64,000 nucleotides of DNA, taken from the NCBI GenBank assembly GCA_016703625.1, contig JADJBP010000011.1, forward strand, positions 62,001 through 126,000, written 5' to 3'. Numbering within the stretch: position 1 is the first letter of the stretch; the number at the start of each line of letters is the position of its first letter. This document shows, one piece after another, positions 38,958 to 47,546 of this stretch. A model generated the notes under the pieces. It was given only the letters and a program-made list of their open reading frames with translations. It ran no database searches and had not been told where the DNA came from. This stretch comes from Chitinophagaceae bacterium (lineage in GTDB: Bacteria; Bacteroidota; Bacteroidia; Chitinophagales; Chitinophagaceae). A program made the position numbers and the translations under genes.

Positions 38958-40607
38958 ATGAAACCCATACTTTGGTTGTTATTGCTGATCTCAACGGTTG
39001 GTTCGGCACAAAAAAGCAAAAAGGCTGCCCTCAAGGCGGATAAACTTGTTGTAACTGCCCTTCAATCCCATGTACAATTCCTGGCCGACGATAAACTGGA
39101 AGGCAGAAGGACCGGATCTGCAGGTGAAAAACTGGCTTATGAATACATCAGCAAAAAATTTGAAGAAGCGGGTTTGGCCCCCAAAGGAAATAACGGATCA
39201 TTCATCCAGGCTTTAGATGTACGCGAAGGAAAAGAAATACACCCGGCTACCCAGCTTTCCCTCAACCGTACCAAACTTAACCTGAACAGCGATTATTTTC
39301 CTTTCGCTTTCAGCCCCAATGCCAGGCTGGAATCATCGGCATCCATGGCCCTGCCTGAAGCGGAGTCGGCCTGGTTCTGGGACCTGAAAGAAACCCTGGA
39401 AACCAATAAAAACAACCCGCATTTTGACCTGGAAGATGCCATTATAAAAAAAGTGAACATGGTAGCTGCCAAAGGTGCCGCTGCATTGCTGGTTTATAAC
39501 AGTTCCGGTATCAAAGACAGTTTGAAATTTGACCCGAAATCCAAAACAGAAAAAACAAGGATACCGGTGCTGTATATCAGCCCGGATATTAAAAATAAGT
39601 ATTTACAGGATGAGCTCAGTTATGTTGATCTTAAACTGGAAGTATCTATCGGTGATAAAAAAAGGACCGGGCACAATGTTATCGGGTATATTGATAACGG
39701 GGTACCCAATACCGTTATCGTGGGCGCCCATTATGATCATTTGGGTTATGGCGAAGACCATAATTCGCTGTTTACCGGCGCTACTCCCCAAATACACAAT
39801 GGCGCAGATGACAATGCCAGCGGTACCGCAGCTTTGATAGAACTGGCCAGGCAGCTGAAAAGATCGAAACTCAAAAACAACAACTACCTGTTCATTGCTT
39901 TTTCGGGAGAAGAACTGGGATTGTACGGCAGTAAATATTATACCGAGAACCCAACGATCGATTTTACGAAAGCCAATTACATGATCAATATGGATATGAT
40001 CGGCAGGCTGAATGACAGCACCCATGGATTAACCATTGGTGGTTACGGCACATCACCGGTATGGGGACAGGAGCTTTCGGCAGACAACAAACTTTTAAAA
40101 ATTAAATTCGACAGCAGCGGCACCGGCCCCAGCGACCATACTTCATTTTACCGGAAAGAGATCCCCGTACTTTTTTTCTTTACCGGTGCACACAGCGATT
40201 ATCATAAACCAAGCGATGATGCGGATAAGATCAATTACAACGGGCAGTTGCTGCTGTTGAAATACATTTACGGGGTAATTGAAAAAACAAATGACAATGG
40301 CAAACTGGCCTTTACCAAAACCAGGGAACCACAGGCCATGGGCAGAAGAAGTTTCAGTGTGAGCATGGGCATCATGCCGGATTATACATATAGCGGTACC
40401 GGCGTAAGGGCCGATGGCATCAGTGAAGGAAAGCCGGCAGAAAAAGCAGGCTTAAAAACCGGCGATGTGATACTGCAGATCGGCGAATATAAAATAGCTG
40501 ACGTGCAGGCGTATATGCAAACTTTGGGTAAATTTAAAAAGGGAGATGCAACAAAAGTTACGGTAAAAAGGGGTGCGGGTGAACTGGTATTTGATATTGT
40601 GTTCTGA
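38958..40607 (+). CDS. M28 family zinc aminopeptidase with PDZ domain, exported
   Basis: 549 residues from ATG 38958: MKPILWLLLLISTVGSAQ is a clean signal peptide, and the -7 element at 38926 argues against the longer frame. The two-zinc site is complete: AHYDHLG, NGADDNASG, FSGEELGLYG, NMDMIGR and the final His in SDYHKPSDD. A PA-type insert is likely around residues 130-250, and a PDZ domain closes the protein (PAEKAGLKTGDVILQIGEYK). It removes N-terminal residues from peptides in the periplasm or outside. Alone, but 18 bp before the next gene. Confidence 0.93.
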   Translation: MKPILWLLLLISTVGSAQKSKKAALKADKLVVTALQSHVQFLADDKLEGRRTGSAGEKLAYEYISKKFEEAGLAPKGNNGSFIQALDVREGKEIHPATQLSLNRTKLNLNSDYFPFAFSPNARLESSASMALPEAESAWFWDLKETLETNKNNPHFDLEDAIIKKVNMVAAKGAAALLVYNSSGIKDSLKFDPKSKTEKTRIPVLYISPDIKNKYLQDELSYVDLKLEVSIGDKKRTGHNVIGYIDNGVPNTVIVGAHYDHLGYGEDHNSLFTGATPQIHNGADDNASGTAALIELARQLKRSKLKNNNYLFIAFSGEELGLYGSKYYTENPTIDFTKANYMINMDMIGRLNDSTHGLTIGGYGTSPVWGQELSADNKLLKIKFDSSGTGPSDHTSFYRKEIPVLFFFTGAHSDYHKPSDDADKINYNGQLLLLKYIYGVIEKTNDNGKLAFTKTREPQAMGRRSFSVSMGIMPDYTYSGTGVRADGISEGKPAEKAGLKTGDVILQIGEYKIADVQAYMQTLGKFKKGDATKVTVKRGAGELVFDIVF

Positions 40608-40625
40608 TCTCCTGGTTTTTTATAC

Positions 40626-41072
40626 ATGGCAACAAGTCAAAAATTAAAAATTGATAACGAGGCATTGGCCGAAGAGTTTTTTGAAGACTCTTTATTGCTG
40701 GGCATTGTTGCGCCCATCAAGGATTACCAGCTTAGCTGGCAGTTAAACCGTTTGCTGGGACTGGATTTCAGGGTAAATAATGATATTGAGATACAGCTTA
40801 GCAAAAAGCAGCGTAAATATTTTTTCAGTATTTATGAATATGCAGTTCCTTCCGTTTCTTTAACGCATTATTTATACAATAACCAGCACGATGGTGAATA
40901 TTTATTGCCCGAATTCAAACACCTCGATTTTTTATGGCTGATCAAAGGTGACCCGATCCCTGCTGAAGACCTGAAACTATTGATACAATCCATCAGGTCA
41001 TTGCCGGGGGTACAGCTTGTTACAGAAATGACGAATGAGAAAATAAAGCATAAGCAGCATCTTATTTTCTAA
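40626..41072 (+). CDS. IPExxxVDY family protein
   Basis: 148 residues. The family takes its name from a motif seen here in a divergent form as LPEFKHLDFLWLIKG. Other features are LKIDNEALAEEFFEDSLLLG and SWQLNRLLGLDF. It is a Bacteroidota-specific family of unknown function, usually near housekeeping genes. It begins 18 bp after the M28 gene and may share its transcript. There is no signal peptide, so it is cytosolic. Confidence 0.8.
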   Translation: MATSQKLKIDNEALAEEFFEDSLLLGIVAPIKDYQLSWQLNRLLGLDFRVNNDIEIQLSKKQRKYFFSIYEYAVPSVSLTHYLYNNQHDGEYLLPEFKHLDFLWLIKGDPIPAEDLKLLIQSIRSLPGVQLVTEMTNEKIKHKQHLIF

Positions 41073-41195
41073 CGTCATTGCGAAGTCGTTTTTGCTGAAA
41101 GCATAAAAACGGCTGAAGCAATCTCAACCTACGGAGCATTTATTTATACTGTATATTACTTATGACAAGATTGCTTCACTGCGCCTGCAAAGACG
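41073..41195. repeat. Dispersed inverted repeat, CGTCATTGCGAAG family
   Basis: The left end cgtcattgcgaag pairs loosely with the right end ctgcaaagacg, and inner arms gaagcaatct and agattgcttc are exact inverses. A nested stem (CGTTTTTGCT / AGCATAAAAACG) sits in the left half. It fills most of the gap between two plus-strand genes and resembles a repeat common in Bacteroidota. Confidence 0.75.
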
Positions 41196-41225
41196 TTCAA
41201 TTTTATAAATTCTAAACTTATAATT

Positions 41226-41459
41226 ATGTGGCCCGAAATTGACAATAAACTATACCAGGAATTTATTTTTCCTGATTTTTCAAAAGCATTTTCATTTATG
41301 ACACGGGTTGCTATGGCTGCAGAAAAGATGGACCATCATCCTACCTGGAAAAATACATACAACAGGGTGGAGATCTGGTTGTGTACGCATGATGCCGGGG
41401 ATACTATAACTGAAAAAGACCGCAAACTGGCGGCCATCATTGATAAGCTTACCGGTTGA
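41226..41459 (+). CDS. 4a-hydroxytetrahydrobiopterin dehydratase-like protein
   Basis: 77 residues, short but typical for Bacteroidota. The PCD/DCoH signature is clear: AAEKMDHHPTWKNTYNRVEI followed by WLCTHDAGDTITEKD, with the catalytic His pair in MDHHP. The enzyme recycles the pterin cofactor of aromatic amino acid hydroxylases; no such hydroxylase is in view. The start MWPEIDNKLYQEFIFPDFSK fits the family. Its 3' end overlaps the convergent small membrane gene by 11 bp. Confidence 0.85.
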   Translation: MWPEIDNKLYQEFIFPDFSKAFSFMTRVAMAAEKMDHHPTWKNTYNRVEIWLCTHDAGDTITEKDRKLAAIIDKLTG

Positions 41460-41720
41460 GATCTTTCTTCCTGAAATAAGCAAACAGCCCAAAAACAGAT
41501 ACCAGCATCCAGGCTGCTTCCAGTATCACAAACGGGATATAATCAATAAGCCAGGAAGCAAGGCAGGCGAGCCCGGCGCCAATGATGTTCATAATAATAT
41601 AAGGCAGGCTGTTGGAAGAAATTTTTTAAGCAGGTTCAGTAAAAAGGCCAGCAATAAGATGGTAACGCCGGCAAACCCGATCCAGTCATTTATATTCAAT
41701 GGTATGATACCATACAGCAC
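41449..41720 (-). CDS. CBU_0592-like small membrane protein (frameshifted)
   Basis: Not seen as one open frame because one base is missing at the T6 run 41622-41627. Corrected, GTG 41720 gives VLYGIIPLNINDWIGFAGVT, ILLLAFLLNLLKKISSNSLP and YIIMNIIGAGLACLASWLID through to FRKKDLNR, about 90 residues with three hydrophobic segments. The pattern matches the CBU_0592 membrane family of unknown function. The GTG overlaps the upstream stop as TAGTG, which suggests translational coupling with the exported protein at 41720-42337. Confidence 0.6.
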
Positions 41721-42337
41721 TATTTGGTTTTTATTTCTTTCAACGCAAGATAAAAACCATTGTTCATCCTGATGATGACCGGCATTTTAGCTGAGTTATT
41801 GAAGCTGAAAAAAGTCTCATCATCATTTTTTGGGGTACCGGCATCATTCAGTACAATTGCCATTTGCTCTTCAACAGTTTCTTTTTCTCCATTTACCAGG
41901 ATCTTTACTTCTTTCGCATCCGCTTCCGTCATGCCCATTTTTTTGGGCGTTTCGCCGGTATTCATCCTCAACAACACTGATCTGCTGCCTTTGGTAAGAC
42001 CGGTAAAAGTATTTTTGCTCAGCCAAACACTGATCATGTCATCGCTCAATGTTTTAGCCCCGGGTGCAAAATAATTGTACATGGTGTTAGCCGACAACAT
42101 TGCCTGGGGAGTATGGGTTATGGTACCACTGCTGTTTGCTGCATTGGTCATCTGCCAGTCAAATACCAGGGCCGGGGCAAGCGCTTTAATGGTTACTATA
42201 AAATCATATTTTTCCCCGTTTGCCACTACGGCGTAAATCAGCCTGGTGCCGGTCTTAACAAGGCTTTGCAGATTAACCTGCGCAAATGAAATGGCAGATG
42301 CAGTCAGCAACATACTAAGCAGGAATAGTTTTTTCAT
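41720..42337 (-). CDS. Hypothetical exported protein
   Basis: 205 residues, signal peptide MKKLFLLSMLLTASAISFAQ. The mature part is beta-rich (RLIYAVVANGEKYDFIVTIK, MPVIIRMNNGFYLALKEIKT). Not recognised. It ends in an overlap with the small membrane gene and lies 51 bp after selD, so it is probably in the same minus-strand unit. Role is unknown. Confidence 0.65.
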   Translation of the reverse strand: MKKLFLLSMLLTASAISFAQVNLQSLVKTGTRLIYAVVANGEKYDFIVTIKALAPALVFDWQMTNAANSSGTITHTPQAMLSANTMYNYFAPGAKTLSDDMISVWLSKNTFTGLTKGSRSVLLRMNTGETPKKMGMTEADAKEVKILVNGEKETVEEQMAIVLNDAGTPKNDDETFFSFNNSAKMPVIIRMNNGFYLALKEIKTK

Positions 42338-42388
42338 ACTTCGTTTTTATAATACAAGTTTACATTTTATTTTTAAAAGTCCCGTGAT

Positions 42389-43471
42389 CTATTGTTTTAC
42401 AAAAATGGTTTTACCGGTGTGCGGGATCATTTTCCCTATAGGTTCGGCAAATTGCTGCAAACCATTTTCCTTCAACAGATCTTTCACTGCTGTAACCGCA
42501 TCCGCATCCACTGCAATTAATAAGCCGCCATTTGTTTGAGGATCGGGCAACAGGTTAAACGCTTCCATCACATTCACCCCCTTTTCAAAACCTGTTTTTG
42601 TACTGTAGCTGTTCCAGTTCCGGTACGTGGCATCCGGTACGATGCGCTGGCTTAAATACCCGGCAACACCTTCGGCTATAGGTAACTGTGAATAATATAT
42701 TTCAGCTGCACAATCACTGCCTTCAGCCATTTCAATGAGGTGGCCCAATAAACCAAACCCGGTAACATCGGTCATGGCAGTAACACCATTGATCTTTCCC
42801 AGCGCTTCGCCGATGGTATTCAGTTGAGCCATCTGGTTAATCATTACTGCAACATGTTCTTCCTGTATCAATCCTCTTTTTTGGGCGGTTGACAAAACCC
42901 CTACGCCCAAAGGTTTGGTTAAAAAAAGAAGATCACCTGCTTTGGCAGTATTATTTTTCTTCAGGTTTTTTAGATCAACCAGGCCGCTTACGGCCAAACC
43001 AAAAATGGGTTCGGAAGAATCAATGCTGTGCCCGCCTGCCAGCGGTATGCCGGCTTCTGCACAGATCCTGCGGCTGCCTTCCAAAACCTGTTGCGCCAGT
43101 TCAGCAGGCAGTTTTTCAACCGGCCAGCCTAAAACAGCAATGGCCATCAACGGCTTGCCGCCCATGGCATAAATATCGCTGATGGCATTGGCGCTGGCTA
43201 TGCGGCCAAAATCAAAAGCATCATCCACAATGGGCATAAAAAAATCGGTGGTGGAGATCAATGCCGTGCCATTACCCAGGTCATAAACAGCCGCATCATC
43301 TTTGCTGCTGTTGCCAACCAGTAGTCCTGCCTGTCCGGCAGGCAGGTTACTGTTTGCAGGGCCGGTACTATTTGTCTTTAAAATTTCATCCAGCACATTG
43401 GGTGCGATCTTGCATCCACAACCTGCGCCTCTTGAAAATTGTGTAAGTTTTATTCCGTTTATATTTTCCAT
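42389..43471 (-). CDS. selD: Selenide, water dikinase (selenophosphate synthetase)
   Basis: 360 residues from ATG 43471 (MENINGIKLTQFSRGAGCGC). It makes selenophosphate from selenide and ATP. The active-site loop GAGCGCK carries Cys rather than selenocysteine. Family motifs: DDAAVYDLGNG, STTDFFMPIVDDAFDFGRIA, DIYAMGGKPLMA and PLAGGHSIDS. A 21-bp palindrome is inserted in frame near the N-terminus and encodes LPAGQAG, between NSN and LLVGNSSKDD. Its partner selU lies two genes upstream, so selenium is used at least for tRNA 2-selenouridine. Neither selA nor selB is in the window. Confidence 0.95.
   Translation of the reverse strand: MENINGIKLTQFSRGAGCGCKIAPNVLDEILKTNSTGPANSNLPAGQAGLLVGNSSKDDAAVYDLGNGTALISTTDFFMPIVDDAFDFGRIASANAISDIYAMGGKPLMAIAVLGWPVEKLPAELAQQVLEGSRRICAEAGIPLAGGHSIDSSEPIFGLAVSGLVDLKNLKKNNTAKAGDLLFLTKPLGVGVLSTAQKRGLIQEEHVAVMINQMAQLNTIGEALGKINGVTAMTDVTGFGLLGHLIEMAEGSDCAAEIYYSQLPIAEGVAGYLSQRIVPDATYRNWNSYSTKTGFEKGVNVMEAFNLLPDPQTNGGLLIAVDADAVTAVKDLLKENGLQQFAEPIGKMIPHTGKTIFVKQ
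43326..43346. repeat. Palindrome of the CCTGCC...GGCAGG family inside selD
   Basis: CCTGCCTG-TC-CGGCAGGCAGG, 21 bp, so it keeps the selD frame. On the minus strand it encodes LPAGQAG. The other copies are 20 bp and lie between genes. Confidence 0.88.
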
Positions 43472-43472
43472 A

Positions 43473-44594
43473 TTAATCCTGCCTGCGCCTGAAAACAATA
43501 GCAGCGTTTTTTTGCAAATTACCGCTAAATCTTATTTCATGCCTTGTTTCCCCGTCATACACGATCAATAAACCGGTATTGGGCGGAAGGGTGCCCAGGT
43601 TTTCGGCATACATAACCAGTACAATACTATCGCCTGAATTTACGGTACTTACTTTTTTTCGAACAACATTTGTACTCAACCCTACCCTTGGCATAATTAC
43701 TTCACCATTCATTAATACACTCACCGTATCTCCGTCTACTTCTCCATTATCATATAAGGTAAGTTCCAGGCTGTCGGTATTATAATATACCGATTGTATG
43801 GTTTCAATGGTCCGGTTTACAATATCTGCTGCCGCATTTACAACAGGTTTGGTTTTTGCCGGTTCGGTTTTAGTAGTTGCTGTTGCAGATTTTTTTTCTA
43901 TACCTGTTTCGGGAGCCTTATTATCCTGCTGCGTTTTAACAACTGTCTTCACTTGATTTTTATTAGCTGCAGGTTGTGTAACCGGAGCTTCAGTCTTTAC
44001 TGTTTCAGCCGGTTTTTTATTTTCAACTGCCCCTGTTTTTACAACCGCAATGGATTCCTTCATTTTTTCTTCCTGTACAAATGAAAGGTTTTCTGCAAGT
44101 CCCAGTTCTTCGAGGTGCGGTACCAGTGCCGACTGTTTGAAATTAGTTTTACGCTGTACATTGATAACCCCGGTAAGCGAATGATAGACTTTGGTTCTGT
44201 TGGTGGAAAAAGGGCCGCTTAAAATCATGACCCCGTCTTTTATTTCGAGGGTCAGCACATCCAGTTGCCTTACCCCTTTAGCTGGTGGTACGGGATAATT
44301 ATTGGCGATCAGTTCCACATCCTCAACAATGATCTTTCCATCCTTTCTTTTGATCTTTGCCTTTTTAACACCGTGATATTCCTTATCATCCAAAATAAAA
44401 TAAGTATGGGTGTACCCGCTGAGCTTTCCTTTATTTTCGCTGATGGCGATCTCATATTTTAAAAACTGCTTCGTGGTATCGTTGTACATAGTCCCTTTCC
44501 ATAAACCTGTAATATCCGGTTCGGATTGGGCAAAAAGCTGCAGGGTACAAAATGATACCAGGCAAAACAGGATCAAACGCTTACAATATGGCAT
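43473..44594 (-). CDS. Hypothetical exported protein with lipocalin-like N-terminal domain
   Basis: 373 residues with a signal peptide (LILFCLVSFCTLQLFAQ). The N-terminal half (DITGLWKGTMYNDTTKQFLK, YEIAISENKGKLSGYTHTYF) looks like a calycin/lipocalin-type barrel. A Lys/Thr/Pro/Ala-rich linker (VKTEAPVTQPAANKNQVKTV) follows, then a C-terminal beta domain (ELTLYDNGEVDGDTVSVLMN). It overlaps the end of selU by 22 bp and ends 2 bp before selD, so it is inserted within the selenium operon. Any role in selenium use is not supported by sequence. Confidence 0.7.
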   Translation of the reverse strand: MPYCKRLILFCLVSFCTLQLFAQSEPDITGLWKGTMYNDTTKQFLKYEIAISENKGKLSGYTHTYFILDDKEYHGVKKAKIKRKDGKIIVEDVELIANNYPVPPAKGVRQLDVLTLEIKDGVMILSGPFSTNRTKVYHSLTGVINVQRKTNFKQSALVPHLEELGLAENLSFVQEEKMKESIAVVKTGAVENKKPAETVKTEAPVTQPAANKNQVKTVVKTQQDNKAPETGIEKKSATATTKTEPAKTKPVVNAAADIVNRTIETIQSVYYNTDSLELTLYDNGEVDGDTVSVLMNGEVIMPRVGLSTNVVRKKVSTVNSGDSIVLVMYAENLGTLPPNTGLLIVYDGETRHEIRFSGNLQKNAAIVFRRRQD

Positions 44595-45751
44595 GACAAT
44601 AGTTTTTGGATATTGGTTTCTGTATCAACGCCGGTACATGGTATTTTATTTAAAAGGGATGAAATATTATCCCGGTTCACCAGGCCCTTATAATACCATT
44701 TATCGTAATAACTGAGCAATATGCGGAAACATTCCCGGTGATCATTCTCCGCCAAAAACCGGAGGGCATTTTTTGTTTCCAGTCCGCCCAGGCGTTTTTG
44801 AATACGCAAAATGGCATCATGTAATGTCTCCTTTTTTAGTTTGCCATATTCTGCTGTAATATGATCCAGGCGTTTTTCAAATGGAATATCCATAAAAAAA
44901 ACGGGTGACCTGCGCATGGTATTCCAAAGGGGCATCGGTATTTGAAGGTTGCCGATGCGTTGAGATTCGTCTTCAAGGTAAATGACCGATGCCGGATGCT
45001 GGATACTGGATGCTGGATGCTGGATACTCGATGCTGGATACTCGATGCCGGGTGTTTGATACTTGATGTTCTTATCCAGTATCAAGCATCCAGTATCTGC
45101 CAGGCCCTGTGCGAGGAGGTTCTCAAACATCTCCTGCCCCGGTTGTGGTATTCCTTCTATGGCACCAAAAGCCGAGCCTTTGTGTTTGGCCAGGCCTTCC
45201 AGGTCAATGATGGTTTTACCCTGCTTTTCCAACTCATGCAGCAGCAGTGACTTTCCACTGCCGGTATAGCCGCCGATAATATTAAAATGGTACTCTTTCT
45301 CAAACTGCGCCAGTACCCAATTTCGGTAAGCCTTGTAACCGCCGGCCAGTAAATACACTTTAAAACCATACATATCCAGCAACCAGGCAACGGCAGCGCT
45401 GCGCATACCGCCACGCCAGCAGTGGACGAGGACTGAGTTCGGAGTTCGGAGTTCGGAGTTATGAGCTTTCCTTACTCCTGACTCATGACTCTGAACTAAA
45501 GACTCTGCATCTTCCACCATTGCCTTCATCTTCACCCCAAAATAATCCAAACCTATTTTAATTGCTGCTTCACGGCTTTGCTGTTTATATGTGGTACCAA
45601 CCTGTTTTCTTTCTTCATCATTAAATAAGGGCAGGCTGATGGCAGATGGGATATGTGCATGTGTATATTCACCGGGACTGCGTACATCCAGGACCGGGTA
45701 TTGCTTTGCGAGTTTTAAAAATTCTTCTATGGTTATTTTCTGTACCGGCAC
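44573..45751 (-). CDS. selU: tRNA 2-selenouridine synthase with two repeat insertions
   Basis: 392 residues. SelU (MnmH) replaces sulfur by selenium at the wobble base of certain tRNAs, using selenophosphate from SelD. The rhodanese domain shows DVRSPGEYTHAHIPSAISLP and the active Cys in VHCWRGGMRSAAVAWLL. The P-loop is GGYTGSGKSLLLHELEKQ, followed by LEDESQRIG. Two heptamer repeats are inserted in frame: one before VHCWRGG encodes NSELRTPNS, the other before YLEDESQRIG encodes ASSIQHPASSIQHPAS. Both fall in expected loops between conserved blocks, so activity may be kept. It overlaps the downstream gene by 22 bp. Confidence 0.93.
   Translation of the reverse strand: MPVQKITIEEFLKLAKQYPVLDVRSPGEYTHAHIPSAISLPLFNDEERKQVGTTYKQQSREAAIKIGLDYFGVKMKAMVEDAESLVQSHESGVRKAHNSELRTPNSVLVHCWRGGMRSAAVAWLLDMYGFKVYLLAGGYKAYRNWVLAQFEKEYHFNIIGGYTGSGKSLLLHELEKQGKTIIDLEGLAKHKGSAFGAIEGIPQPGQEMFENLLAQGLADTGCLILDKNIKYQTPGIEYPASSIQHPASSIQHPASVIYLEDESQRIGNLQIPMPLWNTMRRSPVFFMDIPFEKRLDHITAEYGKLKKETLHDAILRIQKRLGGLETKNALRFLAENDHRECFRILLSYYDKWYYKGLVNRDNISSLLNKIPCTGVDTETNIQKLLSCHIVSV
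44992..45100. repeat. Heptamer two-arm inverted repeat, CTGGATA family, copy 3 (inside selU)
   Basis: Left arm units: ccggatg, ctggata, ctggatg, ctggatg, ctggata, ctcgatg, ctggata, ctcgatg, then degenerate ccgggtg, tttgata, cttgatg. After ttct the right arm is tatccag, tatcaag, catccag, tatctgc. The segment GTTCTTATCCAGTATCAAG is identical to copy 1 at 10534-10618. Confidence 0.92.
45435..45508. repeat. Heptamer two-arm inverted repeat, GAGTTCG family (inside selU)
   Basis: Left arm gagttcg x3, gagttat, gagcttt (45435-45469); right arm actcctg, actcatg, actctga, actaaag, actctgc (45474-45508), all built on the inverted core ACTC. It encodes NSELRTPNS on the minus strand. Same plan as the CTGGATA family but a different unit. 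Confidence 0.88.
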
Positions 45752-45793
45752 TTTGCTAAGTTAAATCAATTTAATAATCAGGGTAAATACAAA

Positions 45794-45919
45794 TTAGCTA
45801 AGAGGACAAAAGAGAAAAGGAGAAAAAAGAGTTTATACAATCTCTTTTTTCTCCTTTAAATTCTTAAATATTTTTACTTTTCTCTTTTACCTCATTTCCT
45901 TCTTTGTCCTCTTAGCCTA
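45794..45919. repeat. Purine/pyrimidine inverted repeat, GGCTAAGAGGAC family, copy 2
   Basis: Left arm ttagctaagaggacaaaag..., purine-rich; right arm ...ctttgtcctcttagccta. It fills most of the gap between selU and the 3' end of rho. Repeat spacing is 7-8 bp and irregular. It lacks the palindrome found in copy 1 (36551-36656). Confidence 0.75.
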
Positions 45920-45935
45920 TTTCTTCTTCTTTAAG

Positions 45936-47546
45936 TTATCCATTCATTGATGTCAAAAACTCTGCATTATCTTTCGTTCCTTTCATATTTTTCAACAAAG
46001 TGTTGATTGCTTCTTCAGGATTCATATCGGCCATATGCTTACGCAATACCCACATACGCTGGAAGGTATCTTTATCCAGCAACAGGTCATCACGCCTGGT
46101 AGAAGAAGCAACAATATCAATGGCAGGATAGATCCGCCTGTTAGAAAGTTTACGTTCCAGCTGCAGTTCCATGTTACCGGTTCCTTTAAATTCCTCAAAG
46201 ATCACCTCATCCATTTTACTGCCGGTATCAACCAGTGCAGTGGCAATGATGGTCAGTGATCCGCCGTTCTCTATTTTACGTGCCGCACCAAAGAACTGTT
46301 TGGGTTTCTGCATGGCATTTGCTTCCACACCGCCGCTTAAAACCTTACCGCTTGATGGAGCCACCGTATTGTGTGCCCTTGCCAAACGGGTGATGGAATC
46401 CAGCAATATCACCACATCGTGTCCGCATTCAACCAAACGTTTTGCTTTTTGCAAAGCCATGGTGCTTACCCGAACGTGTTTTTCTGCAGGTTCATCAAAG
46501 GTTGATGCAATTACTTCTGCCTTAACACTGCGCTCCATATCGGTAACCTCTTCCGGCCTTTCATCTACGAGTACGATCATCAGGTAACAATCGGGGTGAT
46601 TTTCGGCAATGGCATTGGCCAGTTCTTTCAGCAACATGGTCTTACCCGTTTTTGGCTGGGCAACGATCAATCCACGCTGTCCTTTACCAATGGGCGTAAA
46701 AAGATCCATGATACGGGTACTGTAATTATCAGACCTTGTGGTGAGATTTAATTTTTCGAAAGGGAAAAGTGGTGTTAAATAATCAAAAGGCACACGGTCC
46801 CTGACTTCTTCAGGCGATTTGCCATTGATGGTCTCCACTTTCAACAGGGCAAAATATTTTTCACCTTCTTTGGGAGGGCGAACACTTCCATAAACCGTAT
46901 CGCCTGTTTTTAATCCAAACAATTTGATCTGGCTTGGAGAAACATAAATATCATCGGGAGATGATAAATAATTATAATCACTGCTTCTTAAAAACCATAT
47001 CCATCGGCCATCATTTCCAATACGCCTTCGCCCAGGATAACGCCGTCGAATTCAATATTAAAAGCAGGTTGCTGTCTTGTCTGGTTGTATTGTTTGGCAG
47101 GTGCCTGTACTGATTCCTCGTCATCCATATCTGTTTCCGGTTCCTGTTCCTGGCTGTCTTCTTCGGCCAGCATTTGTGCAATGGCTGCGGGGATGGTACT
47201 TTCCTGGTCGGTGATGGGCTGTACATCCTGCTCATCATCTTCTTCAATTTCCACCTGTTTTTTAACCCGCGGGGAGCTTTGCTCCGGCTTTTTTCAGCTT
47301 CCGGTTTTTTGGCTTTAACAGAAATTACAGGCGCTGCGGATTCCTCTCCTGTTGATTTAATGATCCGTTTGCGTTTTGGCTTCTCGCCGTCTTTCTTCTT
47401 ATCGGTGTTCATAATAGATTGGTTTTCGAGGATCTTATTGATTAAGTCCTGTTTAACGAGTTTTTTGCATTGGAGATGTCAAATTGTTCAGCAATGTCCT
47501 GCAACTCAGGAACGAGCAGGTCGTTCAGTTGTGTAATGTCGTACAT
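45936..47546 (-). CDS. rho: Transcription termination factor Rho (three frame breaks)
   Basis: Hexameric RNA translocase that ends transcription. From ATG 47546 it reads MYDITQLNDLLVPELQDIAE (Rho N-domain), then a Lys-rich then acidic insertion of about 150 residues, an RNA-binding cold-shock part (GYGFLRSSDYNYLSS), Walker A AQPKTGKTMLLKELA and Walker B DVVILLDSITRLARAHN. Three bases are missing: T6 at 47461-47466, CCC near 47266-47268 and A5 at 46990-46994 (plus-strand view). Correcting all three gives 537 residues. Long charged N-terminal inserts are common in Bacteroidota Rho. Three homopolymer losses in an essential gene point to assembly error. Confidence 0.93.

Noticed and set aside
41440..41772. 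Plus-strand 110-residue frame
   Set aside because: It lies opposite the corrected CBU_0592-like gene and the exported protein end; no features of its own.
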